Part shown: positions 32,706-42,910 of the stretch, one piece after another
How positions within the stretch are numbered: the first letter of the stretch is position 1
Layout: the number at the start of each line of letters is the position of its first letter
Source of the DNA: Ascaphus truei
Taxonomy: Eukaryota > Chordata > Amphibia > Anura > Ascaphidae
Assembly (NCBI GenBank): GCA_036426205.1
Contig: WSYH01001925.1
Span: forward strand, 1-64,000
Direction: 5' to 3'
DNA length: 64,000 nucleotides
Translations under genes and position numbers: made by a program
Notes under the pieces: generated by a model
The model's input: only the letters and a program-made list of their open reading frames with translations
Database searches by the model: none
Told to the model about the DNA's origin: nothing

Positions 32706-32886
32706 AGAAGAAAACGGCTAATGGGGGGATTTCGCTGGATAATATTGTACTGTATGCTGATGTTTTCCGGCCATACAGTATATTGTGTAATAAACCCGAA
32801 AAAATAAAACTATGCATTTATTCTACATGTTCAGTATCGTTTCATTATGTGTCTTCTACAGTATACTGTACAGTGGTATACAGTGC
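32706..32886 (+). other. Forkhead unit 3' region
   Basis: The stretch following the candidate acceptor contains AATAAAACT (about 32804) as a possible polyadenylation signal, then TACTGTACAGT-type strings like those dense in elements A and B. Homology to the A/B flanking repeat starts at 32887. Confidence 0.45.
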
Positions 32887-33719
32887 CTAACATCTATGGG
32901 CAAAATGAATTTTATTTCTAGGTGCCCTAGAACAGAAGTTCCCATGCCAATTGTCCGTGAATTTGACCGAGGCCCTAAGTAGTTCCCACGCCAATTGCGC
33001 GAATATAATGTAAAATAATCCGTTCTGTGGGTCTGAGCAGGTTGAAATTCGCCTGGTCCTCTTGCGGAAGGACCCTTGCCATAGTGGCAAAATATCAGCC
33101 TTCCACGACCCCCGGAACCGGAGATACCAAAAGACAGTTTAAAAGCACATTATCAAAGTGGCTTTTTTTCTGCCATGCAAGTCAATGGCAGAAACCTAAA
33201 CTTTACCATTACCCTGACTCCGTTCTGTTGCCACGAGAGGGTCGCAATTTGCCATGCAATCCTGCCGCGACTAGGACTACATGGTGACCGAAAATGAGCC
33301 CTCTAGGTTGAACAGAACCGGAGTTGTGGGTTCCAGGTTTCTGCTCATTCTGACTTAGCCGGTTCAAAGCTTTCTCCGCCATTACGCTCAATGGTAGGAC
33401 CCTCCTCGCCGGCGTGACCCTTTCTCGCCGCCATTACTGCTCGGACCCTGTTGGGGTGAAGTGAGGGGGTTCCTAACATCTAGGGGCAAAATGAATTTTA
33501 TCTCTAGGTGCCCTAGAACAGAAGTTCCCACGCCAATTGCCCTAGTTCCCACGCCAATTGCGCGCTCATTGCTCTTTTTTTACAATGTTGCCGATCTTGC
33601 GGCTTTGCGGTCTGGCAGTAAAAAAGCAGTGCAGCAAGCCTCGACATTCTAGAAACACTGTATTTTGTTATACAGTACAGTACTATCAAAGGAGCAAATG
33701 GAAACAATGTACAGTACAG
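32887..33719 (+). repeat. Flanking repeat R, copy at element A left
   Basis: A ~750-bp sequence recurs at 46838-47480 (+), partly at 45787-46060 (+), and inverted at 52640-53405. It contains CTAGGTGCCCTAGAACAGAA at both its start and at ~33505, hence an internal direct duplication, and AGTTCCCACGCCAATTG two or three times. No protein is encoded convincingly. It seems to be the terminal or subterminal repeat of the BEN/transposase element. Confidence 0.7.
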
Positions 33720-33730
33720 TAAGACAAATA

Positions 33731-34492
33731 AATTCAATTAAAGAACAGCTAGAACCCTTCACAGAGCTTCCAGAGTACAAAATCCTAGAAGAAAAGACAT
33801 CTTCACGAATTGATAAGGTTGAGAAGGAGGTTAAACTAACAAAGCACAAAAAATTTAGCAGGGATAAGAAGGACTATGATGAAAACAGACAGAGGAATTG
33901 GAAAATTGAAAAAACAATTACAATAGTTGAAGTAGAAGCAGGAGATTATGAATCAAATCAAATATCAGGCCCACCCAGATGTAGGATAGAATCCACTAGG
34001 AGCAATATGTCAGAAGATATAACAGTGGAAAGGAAAGGAGAACCCTTGACAAAAGACATCAAGTCCAGTTCAAACCCTGGAAAAGGGAAAAAGAAATCTA
34101 ATAAGCAAGAGCAGAGAGATGTAAGTACGCATAAGGGTCCCCTAGAGGAACAACACCGTGTGGGACATTTGTATAGGGGTAGATCGCCGGTTGATAGAAA
34201 ATATGAGGGTCATCATTACCGTGAAAAATCACCTATAGATAGAACCCATAGAGGTAACTATGAGATAAATAATCAAAGTAAGAATTCATCCTCTTCCTCT
34301 TCTTTTTTAGAACAGCGCCATGGCCGAGCACCAATGCGGGAACATTGGAGGGACACAAGAACCCAACCAGACAGGCAGGAGCCAGTAAGGGTAGAAAAGA
34401 AGAGGCAGAGATTAGAAGAACTCGAGGGAAAAGAGGAGGCACAAGGAAGAGAAAGGGAAAGAAGAAAACCAAACCCAAAAAGGGACTGGTAA
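33731..34492 (+). CDS. PLE2 ORF1, 5'-truncated
   Basis: The frame is already open at the element edge, so the true start is missing. About 254 codons remain. It is rich in Lys, Glu and Arg: a probable coiled-coil segment (SSRIDKVEKEVKLTKHKKF), SRDKKDYDENRQRNW (similar to the PLE1 upstream ORF), repeated RGRSPVDR/REKSPIDR motifs, a SSSSSSFLEQ run and a basic end. It resembles an RNA-binding accessory protein (inference). It ends at TAA 34490-34492, overlapping the RT ORF, which lies in the -1 frame. CCCAAAA at 34474-34480 could allow frameshifting. Confidence 0.65.
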   Translation, partial: NSIKEQLEPFTELPEYKILEEKTSSRIDKVEKEVKLTKHKKFSRDKKDYDENRQRNWKIEKTITIVEVEAGDYESNQISGPPRCRIESTRSNMSEDITVERKGEPLTKDIKSSSNPGKGKKKSNKQEQRDVSTHKGPLEEQHRVGHLYRGRSPVDRKYEGHHYREKSPIDRTHRGNYEINNQSKNSSSSSSFLEQRHGRAPMREHWRDTRTQPDRQEPVRVEKKRQRLEELEGKEEAQGRERERRKPNPKRDW

Positions 34493-36792
34493 AGAGCAAT
34501 GTATTCAATATTAGCAGTGTAGATCTTAAACCAGTAGAGTTAGAAGTTCTATCTCGAGGTTTAAACTTTGCCCCAGTAAGTGGACCGAACATGTTTAACA
34601 TCTATGTCGATGTCCACAGATTCCTGAGGAAACTATCCCTCAAGAAATACTATCTAAAGGACGCAGTGAGTAGATCAGTGATATCACCAAATGCCAATCC
34701 AGTAGTGGTAAAACCCCCCCTCACTCTATTCAAAAAGCCGTTCACCTTTTACCCGAGAGGCATGAAGGGGAACTTTGTAGACACCTTTGCCGAAATGGTA
34801 ATCTCGGACTTAGAGGAAGCCAGTAATGATTTCAAGTGTCACAAACAAAACCTGAGCAAGGAGGAAAAGGCGGCAGTTAAATCTCTTGAATCCAATTCCC
34901 AGATAGTAATCAAAGCGGCGGATAAAGGGGGAGGAGTTGTGGTGATGAACTCTTCATACTATAGGGAGGAGTCACTTAGAATTCTGGGAGACACCACCAC
35001 CTATAAGGCGTTAGAGTCTAACCCAACTGACTCCTTCAGAGAAGAATTGGTAGCTCTTTTGGATCAGGGCCTTAGGGATGAGATCATCAGCTCCAGGGAA
35101 AGGGAATTCCTTATGATTGAACAGCCCAGAATCCCTGTATTCTATTTTATCCCAAAGATCCATAAGAGCCTCACCCGACCCCCCGGCCGCCCGATAATAT
35201 CCGGGATTCATTCCCTCACCTCCAACCTTTCCCAATTCCTAGATCATTTACTCCAAAAATATGTGGTACAAGTCCCGTCATATATTAGGGACACGTCGCA
35301 GGTGTTAAATCTTGTACAGGACCTGACGTGGGGGGAAGATCTGTGTTGTGTCACCTGCGATGTGGTCTCGCTATATACGGTCATTGACCATCAGATGGGA
35401 CTGGATGCAATTCAAAGAGTCCTAGAACAGGACGTTGAGGTAGACGAGAAACTGAAACATTTTATTCTGGACGGAATCAAATTCATTCTGACGCATAATT
35501 TCTTCAGTCACGACCATAGGTTCTACCTCCAGACATGCGGCACTGCCATGGGCACCAGGTTTGCCCCGAGTTACGCCAACTTATTTATGTCCATCTGGGA
35601 AGAGGATCATATCAGGTCCTCTCACCCATTTGGTGCAAACCTGGTGCTCTGGAAAAGGTATATCGACGATGTGCTGTGTGTCTGGAGGGGGTCATTAGAC
35701 AGACTTGAGGAATTCAAACTATATCTGAATGATAACATGCGGAACCTTAGATTCACGTTCAGTCATGATAGGACTTCAATTAATTTTCTCGATCTCTCCC
35801 TTTATGTAGTAAATGACATCATCCATACCAAAACCTTCCATAAGGAAGTAGATGCCAACACTTACCTTTTGGCATCCAGCCACCATCACCCCAATTGGTT
35901 ACGTAACATCCCAAAGGGGCAAGCACTTAGGATTAAACGGAATTGTTCCGAAACTTCTGTATACCAACATCAAATTAGGGAGTTGAAAACCAAGTTCATT
36001 GAGCGTGAGTACAAGAATCAGGAATTGGATCTCGCGTTTAAAGAGGTCAATGAGACCAACAGAGCATCCCTATTGTGTGGTAGGAAACGGACGGCCGATG
36101 TGGGTCAGGCCCCATTCCCGTTTTTTATCACACAGTATAGCGGTATAGCTCCCATTATATCTAAGACACTAACCAAACATTGGAGCATTCTCCAACGAGA
36201 CCCAGTCCTTAAAACTATACTCCCCAACAAACCTAAAATAGTCTTTAAGCGAGCAAAAATTTTTAAATCCTCCCTATCTCCTAGCTGCCCGTTAGACAGT
36301 CTAAGAGATCACCATGTCACATGGCTAAAAGATCTCAAAGGCTTCTATACATGTCAAAGCTGCATTGGATGCAAACATAGTAAAAAAACTAAGACCTTCA
36401 TATCTAATGTGACAGGCAAAAGCTATGACATAAAAACCTTCATCAATTGCCAAACCAACTTCTGCGTCTATCTGCTGGAATGCCCGTGCGGCCTACAGTA
36501 TGTGGGCCGCACGGGGAGACCCCTCAAACGAAGGTTCGCAGAACACGTTTATAATATCAAAAGGGGCCTCGAGACTCACAGTGTCTCAAATCATTTCAGG
36601 CAACACCATAATCAGAGTCCTGAAGGGTTAATGTGTGTAGGGATTGATAATCCAAAGAGTAGCTGGCGTGGGGGGGACAGGCTTAATCTAGTCTCCAAAA
36701 GAGAAAGCTATTGGATTTACACACTTAAGACCCTGACCCCCCTAGGTCTAAACATTGATTTTGACTTGGCAGCCTTCTTGAAGGACCATTAG
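34345..36792 (+). CDS. PLE2 reverse transcriptase-GIY-YIG endonuclease
   Basis: The ORF is open for 815 codons counted from a TTG at 34345. It has no ATG before codon ~82, past the conserved VELEVLSRGLNFAP block, so independent initiation upstream is unlikely. Motifs with approximate residues: IKAADKGGGVVVMN (~190), FIPKIHKSLTRPPGRPIIS (~268), TCDVVSLYT (RT motif A, ~338), GTAMGTRFAPSYANLF (~395), YIDDVLCVW (catalytic, ~439), NFLDLSL (~480), WLRNIPKGQ (~518), a Cys linker YTCQSCIGC (~667) and GIY-YIG VYLLECPCGLQYVGRTGR (~708). All catalytic residues I can check are present. It makes cDNA at endonuclease nicks. Probably still enzymatically competent. Confidence 0.92.
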   Translation: MEGHKNPTRQAGASKGRKEEAEIRRTRGKRGGTRKRKGKKKTKPKKGLVKSNVFNISSVDLKPVELEVLSRGLNFAPVSGPNMFNIYVDVHRFLRKLSLKKYYLKDAVSRSVISPNANPVVVKPPLTLFKKPFTFYPRGMKGNFVDTFAEMVISDLEEASNDFKCHKQNLSKEEKAAVKSLESNSQIVIKAADKGGGVVVMNSSYYREESLRILGDTTTYKALESNPTDSFREELVALLDQGLRDEIISSREREFLMIEQPRIPVFYFIPKIHKSLTRPPGRPIISGIHSLTSNLSQFLDHLLQKYVVQVPSYIRDTSQVLNLVQDLTWGEDLCCVTCDVVSLYTVIDHQMGLDAIQRVLEQDVEVDEKLKHFILDGIKFILTHNFFSHDHRFYLQTCGTAMGTRFAPSYANLFMSIWEEDHIRSSHPFGANLVLWKRYIDDVLCVWRGSLDRLEEFKLYLNDNMRNLRFTFSHDRTSINFLDLSLYVVNDIIHTKTFHKEVDANTYLLASSHHHPNWLRNIPKGQALRIKRNCSETSVYQHQIRELKTKFIEREYKNQELDLAFKEVNETNRASLLCGRKRTADVGQAPFPFFITQYSGIAPIISKTLTKHWSILQRDPVLKTILPNKPKIVFKRAKIFKSSLSPSCPLDSLRDHHVTWLKDLKGFYTCQSCIGCKHSKKTKTFISNVTGKSYDIKTFINCQTNFCVYLLECPCGLQYVGRTGRPLKRRFAEHVYNIKRGLETHSVSNHFRQHHNQSPEGLMCVGIDNPKSSWRGGDRLNLVSKRESYWIYTLKTLTPLGLNIDFDLAAFLKDH
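34474..34480 (+). promoter_or_regulatory. Candidate -1 frameshift slippery site (CCCAAAA)
   Basis: In the ORF1 frame the bases read C CCA AAA, a canonical X XXY YYZ heptamer, 9 nt before the ORF1 stop. A -1 slip enters the RT frame exactly. No clear downstream stem or pseudoknot was identified by eye. Confidence 0.45.
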
Positions 36793-36804
36793 TCTATCCC
36801 TATT

Positions 36805-37497
36805 CATTGATGTGGTATATTTTAGACATGAACTGTATTGTCATTATTTTTAGATCGTGCCAATTGCATTATGTTAACCCATATCTGTCTTATGTGATTG
36901 GGATGTACCTACATTCCATTCTAGGTTGATTTTAATATTGTGGATATTGCCACTGCCACCAAGCTAATTCAGTTTCTATCCTTATATTATGTGGGTACAT
37001 GCGCCTAATCACACTAAGGAATTAACCCCTATCGTGCTGGCATTATCAGAGCCGATATTCCTTTTCTTAATAGCTTAGTCCCACCCCCAGTAGGAGGTTT
37101 CTCCATTTGGGATAGTACAAAGGGTATCACTGACCAAGCTTCACCATTCACTGATGTGGTATAGTTTAGCCATGAAGTGCAATGTTTTTATTATTGACCA
37201 AATTTAACTGTGCTAATTGCATTATGGGAACCCCTAATTGTCCACATACGATTAGGATATACATTTATTCCATTTCTGTTCGATTTTATTATTGTGGGTA
37301 TTGCTATTACTACTAGGAAATTTTAGTCCTTATTTTTAACTATGTGGGTACATGCGCTCATTTATGCTAAGGAACCAACCCCTATCGCGCTGTTAATATC
37401 AGAGCTGATATTCCTCCTTCTAACAGCCAGGTCCCACCCCAAGTAGGAGGTTCTCTCCATTTGGGATAGTACAAAAGGCATCACAGACTAGGCTCAC
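36805..37497 (+). repeat. PLE2 3' tandem repeat, 2 x ~345 bp
   Basis: The unit starting CATTGATGTGGTATATTTTAG is repeated from about 37150 (CACTGATGTGGTATAGTTTAG). Both contain GTGGGTACATGCGC and TAGGAGG. Identity is about 80%. It lies between the GIY-YIG stop and the ribozyme. Confidence 0.8.
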
Positions 37498-37556
37498 TAT
37501 CCCCTGACGAAGTGACCACGTGTCACGAAACGCGTAGGGAGGAGGAGTCTAGTCTT
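37485..37556 (+). ncRNA. Hammerhead ribozyme of PLE2
   Basis: CTGACGA (37504-37510), stem II GTGAC-cacgt-GTCAC, GAAA, palindromic CGCG (minimal stem III) and TA are all intact. Stem I pairs CCC with GGG and, past an internal loop, AGACTAG with CTAGTCT. The palindromic stem III suggests it may work best as a dimer, as reported for PLE hammerheads. By family knowledge it processes element RNA. Confidence 0.85.
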
Positions 37557-38394
37557 TTGAGCCATCCCAGCAACCGTAGCTTTTGCAAGGAGAGTTCCCA
37601 GCAGCGGTGACGTCACACGCTCAGTCTACCAGCGTGTCTGCATGCAGGGAATCTCTGCATCCTATGGGCAGAATTGCAAGCTGCGGACGGCATTTTGAGC
37701 AATACCAATCGTTATTGCACCATGTGAGTGTATTTTACTGTGTTTATTTAGTGTTTTTAGCTAATTAAAAGTGTTTCAAACTACACCATATTGTGCCCAT
37801 TCCTTCCCTCTTCGGTGGGGGTTTCGTAACGGAGCCACCCCCGACGCCATTGTGGATTGAGGCCACCTCCAGTAAGCTGCCTGCACGTGGGGTTGTGAGA
37901 GGAGCTGAAAGAAGGGGAACAAGCACAGATTCTCTCCACTGAATACATTGGCGTTTATCATGTGAGTAGGAATCTTCACTGTCTTAGATAGGGATCTGAT
38001 TGCTAGAAAACGCTGCGCAATCAGGTGTGCCTCTCATCTGTATTTCAGATGTGCATCCATCTATTCCAAGGACACATCCCATCTGGAACATTTTCAACAG
38101 AGCCCAGCTATCATCTTTAAGATCAGAGACTATCTGAAGATCACGGTATCTTGGACTTTAGCGCTGGGGACTTTAATATTGTTTGTGCACTTTTTGTATC
38201 AGGTTTGGAATAACCTGACATTATTGTCACCTAGCTGCTTGCTCTTACAGCAATTGTTAGAGTATTTGTTGTTTTAGCATATTATCGTTTAGCACTTTAT
38301 TCACCACACCTTTAATTTAGTGTAGGTAAGCGCTTTTGGAGGGGTTATTCTCTTTGTTTTGTATAAGACAAATCAACGTGTTCTTTTATTGGTG

Positions 38395-38815
38395 CATAAA
38401 TAATGAAAATGTGTGGTGCTTCTAAAAAAAACCTTCATAAATTTGAATATTGATTTCATTTACACAAACTGTTCCTGAGATGATGACCCCTTTTGATGGA
38501 ATGAATGGGAAACTCACTCCTCCATACACTCTGACTAGTGGGCTACGGCCCCCACAAACACTGCAGTAAGGGGCCACACTTGTAAATGAAAAAATGTCCC
38601 AGCATATGTGTCAGATTGGAGTTATGCAAAACTCTGCAAAGTTCATAGAGAAATAACTCACTTTTTGGAGTGGATGTGATCCCATGTACTTCTTCTGCCA
38701 GATAGGGGTGTGCATCCGATTTTTCTTGGAGGATAAACGTGAAGAACAGAGAAAAAACAGGCACCGTTGCTCAGGAAAGGCAAAAATAGTAAATAAGCCA
38801 AGGAGAGGTTTGACT
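38395..38815. mobile_element. 421-bp insertion with 11-bp duplication
   Basis: TTTTATTGGTG at 38384-38394 and 38816-38826 flanks the block. Element B (47522-47560) lacks it, confirming insertion. It contains AGAGAAAAAACAGGCACCG, which resembles the terminal signature of PLE fragments here. The class is otherwise unknown. Confidence 0.7.
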
Positions 38816-39095
38816 TTTTATTGGTGCAGTCAGTTCAAAAACATTTATTTACAAATACAATGTTGAAGCATTTTAAGTAACATCTTCTTTATTAAAGAAA
38901 CACAGTACTGTATACAGTACAGTACAGTGGGATGGTGCACAACACTGTCAGTCAGACCTGCACCAGTTCAGTCCTAGTGGGCAGCAAACAGGGCAGGTTT
39001 TCAGGGCAACCTTGAAAACCGTGCCTGTTTGCGGCCCTCAAGGACTGGAGTTGTGCATGTCTTGTGTAAAAAAACACACAACAACATCTCCTTTT

Positions 39096-40548
39096 TTAAG
39101 TACAGCGGGTACTGTAGGGCAAAACATGTACAGTACAATACAGTTCAGCACAACAGTATGGTCTCACAAAGTCCTCCACATTGTCCATCCATGGCCGATT
39201 CCTTGCATGGCGCAAAACGCCATTAATGCAGTCTCTAACGCCTTTCATTACAGGATCTGTAACTGCATAAAAGCGCCGCATTTCTTCCACAATGTTTTTC
39301 CTTAAATTGACAGGAAGCGCCTTTTTTACGCGATTCCCATCGTAGTTCACTTTGAAGGCCCAGTCGCAGTACAACGAGTAGGGAACATGGTGCTTAAAAA
39401 TGATCAAGGCATACTTGTGGGGTGCACCAGCACTCTTCACCCTATACTTCTCCCTGAGCGCCGGTGGCAGATCGCACAGGGTGATGTCGGGCACCGTTTC
39501 GATGCGAGCGGGTGTAGGTCTTTTGGGAACGGGTGTGCTTGAGGCGACGGGCGATGGTAGGTTGTCTGGGAGGAAGTCTTCCTCCGGTCGTGGTCACCGT
39601 GTTGTCTCCTGGCGTGGTCTTGATGGGGTTGTCATGTCCTCCTCAACGGCATACATGTACACTACATCTTCTGGTGGAGGGGGTGCGCTTGGTGATGGAA
39701 GGGGGTCGAAGGTCCCATTCATCACATCCATGTCACCCTCCTGCTCCAGCGTCGGGGAAACAGGGGCATTAGCACTGAGCAAATAATGTATGCCCGCTAT
39801 GTCAGCCTCTATCTTCTCCATCCGTCGATCCATCCGTTGCTCCATTTGTAGCATCCGTTGCTCCACATTTAACATTGTCTCCAGAAGCAGATCTATCTTT
39901 GCTAGCACAATAGAATTCACGGGGAGATCCACACTTATCCCATTCAGCATCCGGTCTAACGAGCTGCTTCTTATGTATGGCGTCTGGACATCTGGGGGGA
40001 TCGGTGCAACGGAGGATGAGATGTGGGTTCCATGGACAGAAGCGGCATCGATGGAGAGTGGAGGAGGTGACCTGTGGATACCCGGTAGAGGAGAAGCAGC
40101 AGCGTCGTCGAAGAGGGATGGAGAAAGTGACCTTTGGATTTCCGGGCAAGAAGCAGAGTCGTCTAAGAGCAAAGGAGAAAGTGACCCGTGGATTTCAGAG
40201 GCGGCAGCGTCATCAGATGGAACCGGAGAAGATGGGGGTGGAGAAGACGGGCTGAAGATTTCCGGGACAGCTGCAGCAGAGTCGTCGAAGCGTATGGGAG
40301 GAAGAGGTCTGCGGATTCGATGGGTTGGCTCCCATTCGTTTTGTGTTGAGAGTACATCACCGTATATCTTCTTCACATAATGAGGCTGACGTCTAAGAAA
40401 ACCCTTAACCTTTGGGGTCATCAGAAGGTTTTCTTTATTGGCCTTAGCCTGTCGTTTTGCCCTTGGCAACCGCCTTTTGCTTTTTCAGCTTGACAGGCAC
40501 GGCAGAGGTGAGTGGGTTCTTGCGTCCATAGAAACGGGGCTGCTCCAT
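39096..40548 (-). pseudogene. BEN-like-domain protein gene, copy A
   Basis: The likely start is the ATG at 40548 (MEQPRFYGRKN). A 10-nt deletion relative to copy B frameshifts it after ~30 codons. The main frame then runs from about 40469 (RQAKANKENLL…KVKGFLRRQPHYVKK) with no ATG of its own until MTPKVKG. It has a basic N-terminus, five degenerate acidic Ser/Pro repeats (SPSLFDDAAASPLPG type), a coiled coil (NVEQRMLQMEQRMDRRMEK) and a C-terminal region YSLYCDWAFKVNYDG…CINGVLRHAR that resembles a BEN DNA-binding domain. A CGA-to-TGA nonsense lies at about 39596. It is head-to-head with the transposase gene. Function unknown; a DNA-binding accessory factor is plausible. Confidence 0.65.
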
Positions 40549-40801
40549 GGAAGCAGGTGGCACAATGCAGTATCTGGACAAGGGCAAGTTCAGATAAAGA
40601 TCATCGAGTGGTGGGCTATGCAAAGTGTGTAACCTTTTATGCATGGCGACAAGGTACAGGTGTTGAAAGTGGGCGTACTCTGATGTGAGTCATTACCGTA
40701 TAAATACACCATCAATTTTGTGTATTGACTGCACATAGAATACACATCGAATAAACATCGAATATACATTCTTGTGCTTGTATTTCTTTCTACTCGCAGC
40801 A
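40549..40801. promoter_or_regulatory. Shared divergent promoter spacer, copy A
   Basis: The ~250 bp between the two start codons contains TATAAATA on the plus strand (40699-40706), about 100 bp before the transposase ATG. A 3'-splice-like TTTCTTTCTACTCGCAG precedes that ATG, so a 5' UTR intron is possible. The arrangement is conserved at 49423-49430 in copy B. Confidence 0.5.
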
Positions 40802-42910
40802 ATGCCTGTTAAAAAGATTTCAAAGGAGCTCAGTATGCGAATTAAGGAGATGTACACGAGCGGACACCGAATTGCTGCTATCCAGCGCTGGTTAGCTACT
40901 TCTGACCTCGTTGTGCCATTAACCACCGTGTGCTATCATGCATACTGTACGGAAAAAACGTGTAAGTATATTTATAAAACTTAACAAAAAAAATATAGAA
41001 AACTGTATGTACTGTACTGTTCATACAGTACAGTACATCTACAGTACAGTTCTGTATCTACTGTAATACTGTTGTTATTTCTGTTGATTTATATTACAAC
41101 ATAGTTTGTCTATTTATATGTTTAGTACAGCAGTATACATATTTTGTATATTTCTATTTATCTTACAACGGTATATTGAGGATGTATATTTATATTTATA
41201 TTACAACAGTATATTAATTTTGTATATTTATATTTATAGTACAACAGTATATATATTTTGTCTATTTATATTTATAGTACAGCAGTATACATTTTTTGTA
41301 TATTCTATTTATCTTACAACGGTATATATAGGGTGTATATTTATATTTATATTACAACAGTATATTTATTTTGTATATTTAAATTTATAGTACAACAGTA
41401 TATATATTTTGTCTATTTATATTTATAGTACAGCAGTATACATTTTTTGTATATATCTATTTATCTTACAACGGTATATATAGGGTGTATATTTATATTT
41501 ATATTACCACAGTATATTTATTTTGTATATTTATAGTACAACAGTACATATATTTTGTCTATTTATATGTATAGTACAGCAGTATACATTTTTTGTATAT
41601 TTCTATTTATCTTACAACGGTATATATAGGATGTATATTTATATTTATATTACAACAGTATATTTATTTTGTATATTTATATTTATAGTACAACAGTATA
41701 TATATTTTGTCTATTTATATGTATAGTACAGCAGTATACAATTTTTGTATATTTATATTTACTGTATATTACAACATATTAATAAAACAATATATTTTCT
41801 TTACATTGTAGGGAGACAACTCTTCTGGCAGACAAAATAAGTGAGGAGAATGATGAGAGGAGTGCATTAAGGGTTAAAAACACTCTGCAGGAAAAGCACA
41901 ATCTGACTGTATCCGAGACCAGCATAAAGAACATGAGAAGCAGCATTGGATGGAAATATGGACGTGTGAGGTTAGTACTGTACAGTACAGGAGGTAAAAG
42001 TGTTGTTTAGCAAACTGTACTGTACTGCACTGTGCCGCTAAAATTTTTTATTCCTTGTCATTACAGAGCGTACCCCATGATACGGGATGCAAACAAAATC
42101 AAAAGAGTGCTCCAGGCCCAGGCATGGATCGACAGCGTGGAGACATTCCAGGATTGCATCTTCACTGATGAGTCTACTGTGTAGCTGGTGAGATTTGCAA
42201 GTTTTGCGTTCCACAAAAAAGGCTGCATATCTTTGAAGCCGCGGCCAAAACACCCTGTGAAGCTGCATGTGTGGGGTGCCATCTCTTGGCGTGGACCGGG
42301 ATGCATTGTCATCTTTGAAGGTAAAATGTATCAAATATAATGTCGCCTAATGCACTGTACTTGACTAGTGTTGCCTTACCGTATGCACTGTACTGTACTA
42401 TTGTGCAGTTTTTTGAGCACTTTTCTTTTCTTGCTATATGAATCATGAATTTAGCTTTCTTCCAAGACAACATTGTGCCCGAGATAGTGCAATACATCAC
42501 ACGCGAGTTCCCCAATGGTCACCGCTTCTACCAGGACAACAATCCCAAGCACACCACGTCAACGGCGCATATCCTTGAGCGCGGCATCAACTGGGTGAAG
42601 ACGCCAGCGGAGTATGTGCAGTAGACCGTGTCCCATTTTTGTTCCCCACTGTTTTTAGCTCTTAAACCAATTGTCCTTTCTTTCCAATGACAGATCGCCA
42701 GACTTCAATCCGATCGAAATGGTCTGGCATCAGCTGAAGGACCATATCCGGAAAGTGGTGAAACCCTCCAAAAAGGACGAGTTGTTGAAAGGCATAATGA
42801 GTTTTTGGAACGATGTACTCACCGTGGAACGCTGCAATAAATATATAGACCATATTGCCACTGTGTTGCCCATTGTCATCGTGCGTAATGGGCAAGCATC
42901 AGGAAAGTAG
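40802..42910 (+). pseudogene. Tc1/mariner-type transposase with 4 introns, copy A
   Basis: Exons are 40802-40961, 41812-41970, 42067-42320, ~42440-42611 and 42694-42910, mostly with GT/AG borders. Exon 1 holds a helix-turn-helix (SMRIKEMYTSGHRIAAIQRWL). Exon 2 holds a second (TVSETSIKNMRSSIGWKYG). Exon 3 carries the first catalytic Asp (CIFTDESTV) and KHPVKLHVWGAIS. Exon 4 holds the second Asp (FYQDNNPKH). Exon 5 holds the catalytic Glu (SPDFNPIEMVWHQLKDHI). Lesions: a deletion at the exon 1 end, TAG after FTDESTV, and loss of the exon 4 acceptor AG. Spacing between the second Asp and Glu is 32 residues. Five exons are unusual for this family. Confidence 0.8.
41105..41770 (+). repeat. ~148-bp AT-rich tandem repeat in transposase intron 1
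   Basis: The phrase ATTTTGTCTATTTATAT recurs at 41258, 41408, 41552 and 41704, a 144-152 bp spacing. The unit alternates TAGTACAACAG, TAGTACAGCAG and TTACAACGG with TATATTTAT. Copy B intron 1 has a shorter version. Confidence 0.8.

Larger units (their letters stand above)
33730..38363 (+). mobile_element. Penelope-like element PLE2, nearly intact
   Basis: The 10-bp duplication TAAGACAAAT at 33720-33729 and 38364-38373 marks a 4.63-kb insertion into repeat R. In order it holds ORF1 (5'-truncated at the insertion edge), the RT/GIY-YIG ORF, two 345-bp tandem repeats, an intact hammerhead and a 3' region. Removing it rejoins the R sequence, seen uninterrupted at 47480-47545. It is the best preserved PLE in the window. 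Confidence 0.9.

Noticed and set aside
39790..40380. 196-codon plus-strand ORF opposite the BEN-like gene
   Set aside because: Antisense shadow of the acidic Ser/Pro repeats. The minus strand carries the conserved frame in both copies.
41106..41390. Hydrophobic Tyr/Phe/Ile ORF in intron 1
   Set aside because: Translation of the AT-rich tandem repeat. It looks like a membrane protein only by base composition.
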